NCBI GenBank assembly: GCA_000727475.1
Contig: KL647289.1
Span: 7,864,629-7,928,628, forward strand
Source: Sarcocystis neurona
Lineage: Eukaryota; Apicomplexa; Conoidasida; Eucoccidiorida; Sarcocystidae
Direction of reading: 5' to 3'
Length of the DNA: 64,000 bases
A program made the translations under genes and the position numbers. Below are positions 24,301 to 35,305 of this stretch, in pieces (the first letter of the stretch is position 1; every line of letters starts with the position of its first letter). The notes beneath the pieces are model-generated. The model was given only the letters and a program-made list of their open reading frames with translations. It had not been told where the DNA came from and ran no database searches.

Positions 24301-26923
24301 TTAAAGCATTCACATGCTATTATCTGCACGCAGGCAGCTAATTCGGAAATAAGCAAGTCGACTGCAAACTCTGATAAAATTGTTGTCGGTCAGTTCGCGC
24401 CCCCCGTGGAAGAAACAAAGGAAGGGAGACCGCAAACTGTGGTGTGCTCCTATATAGAGAGGTTGAAGGAAGGGTACTGGCATATTGTACCCTCTGTATT
24501 TCATACACTGTTCGCGTGGCTCAAGCGGAAAAGGACTTTAAAAGTCGTTTTGTACACGCGTGACTGTCCTGGAGGCCCTCACATCACTCGCGTGATTCAA
24601 GAATTAAACGACCTTTGCGAGGGCAAACATCCTGCTTTTGACGGTCAAAATAGGACCAAGCAGGTAAACCGTCGCCTGGCAGCAGATCAAGCCAGCCTGC
24701 AGACGAACGCACATGAAACAAGATGCCCCATCCTACCCAGTACAACCTGCTTAGTTCTGGCGTTATGTGGCGCCAACCGTTCTCGGCGGATGTACGCTGG
24801 TGAAAAACTCGTGAATAGATGTTTGTTGAAGGCACGCTTTGCCTGAGAAGATCAGTTGCCAGTCCACGTACACACGCTCTTTTGTTTGACAATCAGGAAG
24901 CTGAAAAACCGACCAATGCCCGTCGCCTGCGCATTTTCCTCCTGCCCTACTTCCGCGTAGACCGTCACTTGCGCTTACGTAATAAACACAGGTCTTCCTG
25001 GACGGCAGGAAGAAGACCAGAGACATGCGCATTTCGCCGTCTCAAGTAGGCTCCGTCACGGTATATTCGCGCAAGCCGCCTATCTCTTCGCTGTCAGGAA
25101 CGGGCACAAAGCAATTCTCCCCCCTGGTTCCGAACGATGAAGCTTTCCCCCATGCTTGCCTCCCGAAGAGCGACGACGTTAGGGATTCACATATATCACG
25201 TCTGCACAGTTGCAGCTCTCGTACGAACTTCGGCGGCAGCAGCAACAGTGGTAGTACAAGGAACAGCCACTTCTACTGTCCGCAAGAGTCCCCGGCTTCC
25301 ATCGCGGCTGAAACCGCCGTGTCGCCAGAGTTTGCGTGGCAAGCGGAGTTTACCTCGGCCAGGAAAATTTATCGTGACATTCATGAACTTTACACGGGCG
25401 TGCTTTACGACTTACTGGCAGAGCACAATGTCGTTTGTCTTTGCTTTGGAAGTCGCAAAACTGCTTCCGCCGCCTGCGACCCATCGACAGATACCGCTGG
25501 AGCCTCACACAAAAATGATTCAGACGCAGAATTCTCCGGACCAGGGCTGCAGGCGTCGGACTCCGAAAATAGTTTTCATACTTCTGCGGCTGATGTGGAA
25601 AAAATAAAGTCGACTGCACTCGTTCAGGAGCATGCTCAAGTGTCAGTGCAGCACTCAGGAGTATCGAACAGTCAGAATAAGCAAGCGCAAACTCTGACAG
25701 ATCCGAAAAATGGCACTTTCCTCAGCCGCCCTGCTTCTGTTACTCTCAACAGTGAATCGCGCGCCAATTCGTCTTCTGGAGAGAAGTGCTGCCCCTCGGA
25801 AGATTCAGCGATGCATGGCGACGGTGAGCGCGCTTCCCCGTATCAATTGTCCTCAAGTTCGTACGCCACTTCGTCATCGGAAACTGCACAATTATCTCCC
25901 ATTTCCTATTCTTTAGATGCTCCTCTGGTACCTCTGCCAGTACTCGTGGACCCTGTAGATTATTCGCTTTACCACGTCTGTATCTCCGCGCCTGCGCTCT
26001 TAAATGTCCAGCAGGGGCTTTCTTACTTGCCGTCTCTGAAAGTCGTCGAGGTGGTACGCGGTAATACTATTTTCGATGCTATGCATCCGCTGAAGTCCTC
26101 AGCCTGTTGCACTGGGAGCGCGCGTGCTAGCAACCTCCCACCCGCCGCCAAGCCGGCAAACACCGGCACACTCCTCACACAGGCGTACTTGCCTACAGTA
26201 GATGTGGCATCGGCCCACAGAACCGAGAAATTCGACGTCGACTCCCACATCCGAAGGACAGATGAAGAAGATCCACAGTCTTGCGTGATGCCAGTAGTTG
26301 ACGGCTCAACCTCCGCAGTGCAAACAACGTTCCTTGGTTCATATTTGGTAGTCTCTCCTGCCTACTGCGTCATTATCCCTGATCCCTGCAGCTTGCTGTC
26401 TAATCCAGAGCATCTGCTTAGTCTGACAGAGCAGTGTGTAGACTGTAGGCTTCGGCAGTTGAAGAAGGGCAAAGACGAAAATGATACCGTCGTTTTGTCC
26501 GTGGAGAACGCGGAGCATGCCCAGACAACAATTGCTACAACGACAGGAGGCATTCCTGGAGTAGCCTACGCAGCGTCGGCTGCAGCAGCGGCAGGGAAAA
26601 GTGTTTTGTCTTCCTCTCTAGGAGAGAACCCGACAACGACGTCTGCGGAGCGTGACCCATCTGGTGCAAATCTGGCTGGAAAGCCAAATGTCTCGCAAGC
26701 TGCTACGAGGCGCACCACACTGAGATGCTTAGATCCTTACGCGGATCTGAACGCTGAAGAAATTAAGGCACTGCATCCCCGCGACTACCTCAAAGCAACG
26801 ATTGTACCGGTGTTGCTGCCAGCGATAGAATTCATTTTGAAAGATCGTCCGGAAGACCCTCTTGCGTGGATTGCTTTCTATTTACTGCGACATGCGGAAG
26901 GCTACGAAAGGACAACTCGGTGA
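21346..26923 (+). CDS. HAD-like/protist-conserved domain protein with C-terminal Dpy-30 motif, multi-exon
   Basis: Exons I can support: 21346-21633, 24334-24663 and 24992-26923. All junctions are phase 0 with GT-AG ends. Exon A has LVLHIDVDN followed by a WG...W pattern. Exon B has an IVPSVF segment, a TRDCPG segment and CEGKHPAF. The start of exon C (VFLDGRKKTRDMR) continues it. These blocks recall a widespread uncharacterised protist/algal family with an N-terminal DVN(K/E)T motif; I know no function for it. Exon C also has VVEVVRGNTIFDAMHP and a VSPAYCVIIPD segment, then a C-terminal Dpy-30 motif (about 26787-26905: YLKATIVPVLLPAI..ILKDRPEDPLAWIAFYLL). Dpy-30 motifs form helical dimers that dock partner helices, as in Set1/MLL complexes and ciliary radial spokes. 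At least 849 residues are covered. One or more middle exons probably lie in 21634-24333, and the true start may be further upstream. Confidence 0.72.
21634..24333 (+). other. Interval inside the Dpy-30 gene, middle exons unresolved
   Basis: The flanking exons are both phase 0 and could be joined directly by a 2700-base intron. The family normally has more residues between the tryptophan motif and the IVPSVF segment than a direct join gives, so small exons are likely. Open frames at 22677-23003 and 23868-24086 were examined and not recognised. Confidence 0.4.
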
Positions 26924-28463
26924 AATAAAACGCACGCCCCTTCGCGGTGTACAAACACACAAACTAACACACTCTCACGCACCACATAAAAATAAAGCAA
27001 GTTGACTCTGAGGAGGGGCGAAAACAGGTGAAAGGGTGGTCGTAGTTAGTAAGGGGAAGAAACACACAGGAGTTGCCCATCACTAGCTCCTCTGCGAAGA
27101 ATGTCAGCACGCAAGATAAGTGCAGTGGCAGGAAACACTGCAACTTATGGAGGGTGAACCAGCCGCGTTTCAAAACTCTCGCCGGTTGAAAAAGGTGACG
27201 TCTCGCGTTTAGGACAGAACTCGCTGGCACTCAAAGGGAACTTGCTCGAGAAACGAAGTCTACAGTGAACGCTCGGAATAAAACCACAATCCTCAAAAGA
27301 GAGATTCCGGAAAAAGATGTATGCCATTCCACACACCTCTGCGTAGCAAGCATGGATCCGAAGACGAAGAAGGACGCTAGCTCAGCGAGCGCCGCTGGAC
27401 ACTAGGCATACACAGCCGCCACGGATTAGGACGTTCCCAACGTTGTATGCAACGTGTGAGGTCACGTGTGTCTTCTGCGACCTGCACGCTCTGCGGAGAC
27501 GATCTGCTGCCGAAAGGTGTGAGGCCGTGCGCGTCAGCTTTACTTTTCTCTTCGTCGTTCTTTGGTGGTGCGCGGCAGTTCAGCAGGGAGACAGCAACGG
27601 CATTCAGATATCCATGCGCGTGCTGCGACGCGGAGGTGCCTGCTGGATTCGCACAATGATGCCGCAAGGAAGGGAACTACACTATCCTTCACAAACCACC
27701 CTGCAGAAAAGATTCATGCACTGCTGCAACCTAGGACTGCGTTTAAACAACGCCACAGAAGTGAAGTCCTACATGTGGTTCAAAGCTCCGTACTCCTGCG
27801 TGGGGTTTTGCCTCACACGTGTTGTAAATATGCTAAGATACCTACTTACGCGGATGTTCGCCGCTCCTTAAGTAGGCTTGGACCGACGGAGTTTCACGAA
27901 CTGATGAGGCGTCGTTGCAGCTTGTGAAATTTGTCGTCCAATAAAAGGAGAGGTTCACGCACTGCCGCTGCTACGGAGACAGTGGACGTTTTGTTGACCC
28001 TCACACCGAGTAGCAGTATTACGTGCGTAATTGTGTGTGATGCGGCAGAAAATGTATTTCTGCGCTGTTGGCACCGACAACGTATGCGGTGCCTCACCAA
28101 CGAGAAAAAATTTGCTACTATGACGCTACGAGGTAGCTGCATGCTCCCAAATGTATGTTAGAGTACAGGAGCACGTGTACGTGTGGGTGCGATGGAGTAG
28201 GAAGAGCTTATGTTGTCACCAGGCCAGAGAAAGAAGAGGGAACCACGCAGACAGAGACTGAAAACGTTTCGACTGCAAAGTAGTAGTACTGCCTCTGAAC
28301 GACAGAGTCTTAAAAGTGAAGTAACCTGTCAGATGATCTACGTCGGCCGAACTCTACAAGCCAGGTGGCAGACTGTCAAAAGCAAACGAGCGTAGGGGAA
28401 ATTCTAAGCGGCGCTGTGCAACTTGGATCCACTTTTTTCCTGCCGCAGTCTGTGAACACGTCT

Positions 28464-28610
28464 CAGGCAGACAAGGCCTACGACATACTTACGCTGACAT
28501 CGCCCCTTCTAAAGTGCGCATACTACATGGTAATATTCGCTCTTGTGGCAAGGGAGAAAGACGTAGAGAGACGTCGTAAAGCACTGGCCGCGCTCGAGGC
28601 GAGACTCTAG
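28464..28610 (+). CDS. Candidate terminal exon of an unknown small protein
   Basis: An open frame following a CTCAG acceptor-like site encodes about 48 residues: a helix start (ADKAYDILTLTS), a short hydrophobic segment (YYMVIFALVA) and a very charged helix rich in Arg/Lys/Glu ending at a stop at 28610. The composition is protein-like and unlike the flanking sequence. No upstream exon was identified with confidence, and no family was recognised. Confidence 0.25.
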   Translation, partial: QADKAYDILTLTSPLLKCAYYMVIFALVAREKDVERRRKALAALEARL

Positions 28611-29163
28611 GTTATTATATACGCAAAATCGTCTTTGTAGATGGGTGTGAATGCGTGTGAGAGAAAACGCAAATGCATTTCTATCCGCGAAAACTCGATG
28701 GTGCGTGGGTAGCTATATTGCTCCTTCCGGTATTTGCACGGAGGGAATGGTTTCTTGTGCTTGTGGCATATTTTCGTCATAACGAGACAGCGAGTCAAGT
28801 CCTTTGAGTATGCGCCATAATGGTAACGACTGGGTCCAACGTGGAGCCACCAATGATTTATGAACTTAGACCACGCAACTGCTGCTTAACGTAATCAAGT
28901 GTAGATGTGCGTTTTGCTACCGATTCCGTGCAACGCGTGTGACTCAATGTATAACGTAGGATACTAGTACAACGGACTTCACACTGCTCACACAGGTCTT
29001 ACCTGTGTAATACAACAGACATGGACACATATGTATGTACGTCGCAACGCAGCACACACGTCAGTGTGTACGTGTGCGCGACTAACACAGCCCATCCGCA
29101 CTGGCCTCTGATAACGCTTTTGCCTTAGTTTTTCAGAGGCGGGGCTCCAGTGCGCCTCGTAGC

Positions 29164-29382
29164 GCGGCACACGCGCATCGCGGTTCTTCCTCGTTCACTG
29201 TGCGGCCGTGCACGCCTCACAATCGTGTTGGTTTATTGATTGAGCAGGAGCTGTTGCGTGCAACCAGGGCGTCTTCTAGCTCGGCACACGGCGCATCGCG
29301 GTTCTTCCTCGTCCCCTGTGCGGCCATGCGTGCATAACAGCCGTGCTGTTTTATTGGCTGGGCAGGAGCCGTTGCCTGCAAC
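29164..29382. repeat. Direct repeat, two copies with ~118-bp period
   Basis: GCATCGCGGTTCTTCCTCG occurs at 29175 and 29293. The copies also share a CTGTGCGGCC segment, a TTTATTG segment and a GCAGGAGC..GTTGC..GCAAC segment, with substitutions and a one-base shift. It is unrelated to the 68-bp repeat. Confidence 0.88.
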
Positions 29383-29730
29383 GGATTCGTGTATTCCGGT
29401 CTGTCATTAAAACCGCTTGGAACACCTAATGCCCGTTGGTGATGCTGAAAAGCAAGCAAATCGCAGACGATATCAGAGAGGGAGTGCTGTCAAATACACC
29501 TTCGGTGATAGCAGGCAAGATAACTACGAGGCGGATTTGGAGCGTCGTTGAGCCCATCCAGAAAGGCCAAGGACGTGAGACTGCGGTAGAAGGTGAACTG
29601 TCTACCACATGGCACGAAAGGATCTGGCTGTACACGGGTGAAACTCTGCGCCTCCATTTTCTGCTGCGTGACGGCTCCTGTGACAACAGTGATACAAGGC
29701 CAGCTTACACGGACGTGTGCGCAGGTGAGA

Positions 29731-32237
29731 TTAAGTAAACCAGTTGATCGCTTGACCAGCCCGGTAAGCGTTAGCTCCCCATTCGTGACGTGGTTGTTGT
29801 GTTTGTTTGCAGGATACCTTGTGGCGTGCCGTTTTCACAAATATATTTGCATATACACGTGCAGTTGCGAGATACAGATATACGGCAGGGATAACGCATG
29901 GTGTGCAGATAGACAGGCGTGTACGTGCAAGGAGGATAATGTCAGTTCGGATGATAACGTATGCCGACAGGGCTGTACCTGTCGTATCCACTGCGCGCGC
30001 GTCAATGAGCTGCACATTGTTGAAAGCACTAAATTCGATACGCTTCTTGCAAGCATGGTTGGTCACAATGTTGTGTTCACTGATGTGTGGCCTCTTGCGT
30101 CCCTGCGTCCGCCTCTGTTGCGTCGTCCTTCCTTCCGTACAACTTTGAAGTCTACAGGTACCAAATTCTCCTGCAAGGCGAGATGCTCCGGACGACTCGG
30201 ATTTTCTTGTTTGAAGTGTCATTTTTAATCTGGCTGCCCCTCGTGTTCCTTGCGAAGGAGTTGTTGCTTCTTGCGCTCTATGTTTCAAAATTGGTTTCAC
30301 TGAATTCCCAGAGGCCACGTCGTTCAATGCGACAACCTTCCCATGTGCAGGAGGAATTTCAACTGCTGCAACTGGGACTAAAAAGAAGTTGCTGCGCTCT
30401 CGAAAAAATTTGCTACTGTTCTTCTCTTTGGCTCCCTGAACTTGTGTGTCGGCCTGCAGTTCGTTCCTGTGAAAATTCTTGAGAAGCTTTATGAGATCGT
30501 CACGCCCGCTTGTGGAAGCTTCCAGTTGAAGAGAAGAGCACAACTTTCGCAGACGTCCAACAGTCCAGACGGTTGCATCTTCGAAGAGATCAGGGTTCAG
30601 CACGAAGTACGGGGGCGGCTGACCGCTCAGAGCAAGACGCTCAGAAGAGGATATGGAAGACAAACAGGATGAAAACGCGGTGTTGTTTGCCACATCAGAG
30701 GTGCTGGTGGAGTGTACAGTAGAAGGGCAGGAGGGCAGCTTAGGTGGCCGGTGTGGAAGTCTAGCCGAAGAGGGGGAAACACATGAAGAAGCTTTCGAAG
30801 CTGGAGGTGGCAGCTGAATGGAAGCAATACAGGAACCGCGCGTATCCTGCAATACAGCAATATCGGAAACAAGCCCTGTCAGCGGATTAGGCGCAGTGAC
30901 ATCAGACCGCTGACAGGAAGCTGGGTCAGCGCCAGGAGACGGCTTCCTGGTCACAGGAGGCGCCACAGCATGCGGTGAGTGTAGCCGCTGCCTGAGTTTA
31001 GCCGGATCCCCAGTAGTAAGGGCTCGTTGCGATAACGCTGACGTACGTCCATGCTGCTTAACGGCGGCATCAGAAGGAGCTGCCTCAACCCTTTGAAAGT
31101 AAGGTAAACTTCGTGTATTCGAAGTTACACATCCGGGAGCCCGGGTGAGCGCACCTGTGCCAGTTTACACAAGTCCAAACAAAAATTGTGTCTTGAGTGT
31201 TGAAGCCCCTTAAAAGAAGCTTGAAGGAAACGGCGCAGTTTCGTAGTCAGCGGCGTACTACGCTGGGCAGGATCTCAAAACTGCATGCGTCTGTACGAAT
31301 ACGCTGGCGCTCAGAGCAGGTGAAGTTCGAGAAACGACACGAATAGTTTGAGGGGTTTAATGTCAACACGAGTCCGATAACGAGTCCGCCAGACGGATAG
31401 GGCCGCATTCTCCACTTTCGCGTATAGTAAAGAAAATGGTTTAACCGGTAGTCAAAGGCACTACCGGTCGTGGTCATTACTGACTGCTGAACTGCCTGAA
31501 AGAAAGCCCTGCACTGCTACGAAGATGCGCTGCGATCGGCATGAGCTGTACGGGAATACAACTCGTTCTCTTGATCTGGTTGCATGGAGAAGGGGCGTCG
31601 GCAATAGACACTATTTCTTCCGACGTATTTTTTCTTTACCGGTGTCACGGCGCTTGGGGTGGCGCGCCTTCGTGTTACTTCTGCGACTGTTGTTGCTTCG
31701 GCCTCTCTCGGGGCTCTTGCATCTTCCGCTGCCGTTGCGACGCTTACCTCTGAACCTGCCGTGTGTGGTTCTCCGTTGACTCTTGCAGATGCTCACGCCA
31801 CTCCTATCCGCGTGCCATCCACTGGTGCGCTTGCCGTCCCTCTTGAGTGCCCTGCTTCTCTCCTTATTCGTAGTTTTGCCAGTTGCACTCTTCGTTTTCC
31901 TGCTGCAGCTGCTCATCGTGGTAGTTCTGTCGGTGTTGTTCCGAGACCTCGCTTGCCGTGTTTTTAGTGGGTTGCTCAGGGGCTTCGGCACAATAAATAA
32001 GCTTTCCAGAACCGGGCTCTCCTGCCTGGGTGGTGACACTCTTTCCACAAACTCTTTCTCGACCTTTTGGTCTCCAAGAAAGAGAGCATTTAGGAGCCTT
32101 TTTGCTGACCATGTAAGGCCCTTATTGGCCTGCTCCCGCTCTGAATACCGAGCGCTGGGTGTTGTTATTAGATGACAAAGCTTATTTTCTTCACCGCGAG
32201 GTAAAACGGGCACTTCATCTGATGAGTTCAGCGCCAT
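29731..32237 (-). CDS. Basic SAP-domain protein, putative nuclear DNA/RNA-binding factor, 2 or more exons
   Basis: Exon 1 is 32237-31640, exon 2 starts at 31154 and stays open to a stop at 29731. The junction is GT-AG and phase 1 on both sides, so the frames connect; unspliced further, the product would be about 673 residues. Exon 1 ends in a long Arg/Lys/Ser-rich region resembling a nuclear localisation or RS-type tract. Exon 2 is Ser/Pro-rich and contains a SAP-like motif (TVGRLRKLCSSLQLEAS..DDLIKLL), a helix-extension-helix fold that binds AT-rich DNA in chromatin and RNA-processing factors. The last ~140 codons look less protein-like, and a donor-like site (GAATTTG|gtacct) near 30165 may end the exon early, so the C-terminus is uncertain. 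The exact function is unknown. Confidence 0.6.
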
Positions 32238-35200
32238 AGTCTTCGATAGAAGGAAACTCGGCTGCAGGGGCTTCTTTCTTCACTGTAGCTAGCAGCTGTC
32301 GACCGGTGCTACTACCTAATTGTGGGTGTAACACGTAGGCATGCAGCAGTCGTACTTTTCGGCAACTCGTTTTCGTTCAACGTCATCAACCGTGTCCTGC
32401 AATAGCTAAGTGTCTACGCACTGTATGCACAACCCCGCCATCAACAGCAGACGGGCCGAGGCTTGAATCAAACTCAGTCTGAAGGAGGACACCATCCTTC
32501 ACCAGCCGTGACCAGGTTGCTGGAAGTGTGAGCGCTCTTACAAGAGTAGATAGAGGGGTAGACGGGAGAGTGGCGAGTAGAATTTTCCGTCTGGTTTGGG
32601 TTGCATACACGTCTGCAGACATGGTCAACTTACAGCAAAGCGTGCCTATACGAATATTGCATAATAAGCTAACAGGTTCTCTTCTCTCTTCGCATGAAGA
32701 ATGTGAATTTCAGAAACAGCGCAAGTGTTGGGCATGTGCGATGCAAAAGGGTCAGTTTATTCCGTCGTAGCCGGACGGATACACGCAAGCAAACTAATTG
32801 ATACCTGGATGTGCACACAGATATGTTTATATTCGCTTGTAAACAGCCGGATACGTGCAAGCGGCGGTGACGAACGTGGGATGCGGTGAATAGTGAAAAC
32901 AGGTTGGAAATGTCACATGCAGAAGTAAGAGGCTGTTTGAGAGCATTCTTGTCTGTATTTGTGGTGTTGCTACAACCTTGTACATACACGGCCTACACGC
33001 ACCAACATGTGTAAGCTTTGGTGAGTAAGTGCGAGCGATTCGTAAAGTAACGGGATACCTGGTAGAGTTGCGATTTGAAGCCTTTATGTAGTTCTTCTAC
33101 CCTGTGAATGTGCACCCACGAAATCTCTACGTGGAAAGAAACAAACGTCAAGACGTTTCCCGCAACGTGTGGAAACACTACACTAGAGATAAGGCGCGAG
33201 TGCGATATAAAAAGGCGAAGAAACGTGCAGCCGACAAGCCGCCCACCAAGATCGCAATGCGATAAGACAAACAGAAGCAGTCACGTCGGTCAAACCCTAG
33301 TAAGTAGATACGTGCTTTTGTCTTCATCCATATGGGGGAATCCATCCATGCATACATGCAGACTCATACTGCGTGTGCAGTTGCGTGGCCACTTTGTCGC
33401 CTGTAGCTTTTGTCTACATTGATGAGTATTTTGTAATGGCCAGCGCTGATCCCTCTTGGAAGGAGGCCTCCAACTTTTTGCACACGCATGTGTGCGTAGG
33501 TCGGTACGCATGCGCAGGCGTACGTGATGCACGTGCACACATCTGTACCGAAGGTACATAACAGTAGCGGCACGCGCACAAGTGATTCTGTAACCGTAGA
33601 AGCACCCACGTGCACGTATGTCTGCGTCCCTTCCCGCGTGGACATGCGTCCATACATCCATACGGGCGTGCCTGCACACGCATCATTCGCGCATGTGTGC
33701 ATGGTCATCGGAAAGGTGATGTGGGACCTACTGACGGGTGGTATCCCACTACTAGCGACTGAGAGAATCTATGAAAACACTATTAACACTTAAGGACCCT
33801 GCTTAAGTCACTGTTGCGAAATTTCTGTGACCTGCTGTCTGACGCTGCGGGGCTGTAAGGACTGTGCCCCACATACTGACTAGCTGCTCCGTGAAGCTCC
33901 TGCGGCCGGTGCATTTGCTGGTTGTGAAGCCGTCCCGGCGGCTGATGCGGCGGCCTGTTCGCGAAAAATAAGATTTGCAACCGCCTCTAGGGAGGCATGC
34001 GCACTGCAAATAATCAGACTAGGTCAAAATTCTTCTTCCAGAATTCACTACTGTTGCTCTACGACGATTCTGAATCACTCTCCGTGTTCATTTTACGTCT
34101 TATCGAGCATAGTGCAAGGAACGCATGCGAAGCCCGCACGTCGATTGTCCGTCGCAGGGGCTGTTTAGTCCGCAATCACCGCGGAAGCTCTTTCATGCTG
34201 TGTCCATACGTACATGTAGAGACTTCGATTCACATTGATCGATACGTATATATTTGTAACTTGTATATCTACATGTTCGCGCATAGCGTTTTTTGCGTGG
34301 ATCTGTACGAGGGGTCCATGCTTCCTTCCGGAGAAATGGAGATCTGTGTCGGTCACTGCCGTCGAAAAGCAGAACGGAGGACAGCAGCCGCGGTATAAGG
34401 GATAGAAATTCGTCCTCTCGACGTATATCCGTTGTCTCCGCGGGACTATACGTAGAGCATCTCTATAAGGTTCAGCTGTAGAATTCACTCAGCAGAATCA
34501 AAAGATGTCCTTTGTTCTATGTAGTCTGCTTGCAAGTGTACCGACGTGGAAAAAATTTCCCACGATGTGATTTGGAAGTTGCACTGTGGCGACCTCGAAT
34601 TTCGTACAGTCTAAGTCTCTCTGGTCGCCACTGCAGAGTAATTTGCCGTTCCCCCCAGGACCTGCCGCTCAGTGGATGTCGTCGTGCTTTGTTGCGGTGT
34701 CGCGACTGTGTCGGTGACAGTCTAATGCAAGGGCGATCCGCCGTTTGGTTGACAGAATAATGTTAGACTTCTTACGGAGCAGTGGAGGAAGCCCTGGAAC
34801 TTGGTGGAGCTGTTGCCCCGTACCAATGCCAACAGAAATGCGTGCACTGACAGCAGCAGGAGCGACGGCGGCAGGAGCGGTGACAGGGGGAGAGGGGACA
34901 GAGGACAGCTCGTTAACAGTCGAGACGGGCGCCGCGATACGACAACTATAATAGTAGAAGTAGAGGAACTGGAAGGAAACAACTGCGCTGGAGGTAGCAA
35001 AGTCACAGGGAGCTCGAACAGAGAGGCAGGGGCGACAGCACGAGGATGACAGCAACAGGAACAGCACTAATCAGAGTAAGGATCCCCACGGACGTGAAAC
35101 AGAACTCTGGCATTTATAGGAGCAGCAACACCACCAGGAAGACCACCGGTGACGGCGCAGGAGGACAGGAATACCGCTCCTTTTACCACGACGCTAGAGC

Positions 35201-35305
35201 GAAACCGGACATACACTGGGCGCGGCAGCTGCAGCAACAGACCACGCGCCAGCGGTAGCGGAGGCAACAACGGCAGCACTGCAACGCGAGTCTGCTGCTG
35301 CGGAT
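32238..35305. other. Divergent intergenic region
   Basis: This lies upstream of both the SAP gene (-) and TYW1 (+). It holds no recognisable exon. Frames around 33290-33700 are open on both strands but read TGTG/CATG-biased simple sequence as Cys/His/Arg/Thr. Near 34800-35300, CAG/ACA-rich sequence leads into the TYW1 ORF and could include its 5' untranslated region or an upstream exon. Confidence 0.5.

Larger units (their letters stand above)
26924..29730. other. Intergenic region with unassigned small ORFs
   Basis: Between the end of the Dpy-30 gene (+) and the end of the SAP gene (-). Forward frames at 27443-27871 (143 aa, with paired cysteines) and 28365-28610 (81 aa) are open. The second ends QADKAYDILTLTS..., then a hydrophobic stretch and a charged helix, and could be the last exon of a small membrane protein. 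It follows a plausible acceptor near 28464. I cannot name either. A 118-bp direct repeat lies at 29164-29382. Confidence 0.4.

Noticed and set aside
29426..29738. Paired forward and reverse ORFs of 86-100 codons
   Set aside because: No domain, no splice context and overlapping frames of equal length on both strands; not supportable as genes.
33290..33793. Several overlapping ORFs rich in Cys, His and Thr
   Set aside because: The sequence is biased simple repeat (TGCATG, ACGTGC) that yields similar translations on both strands.
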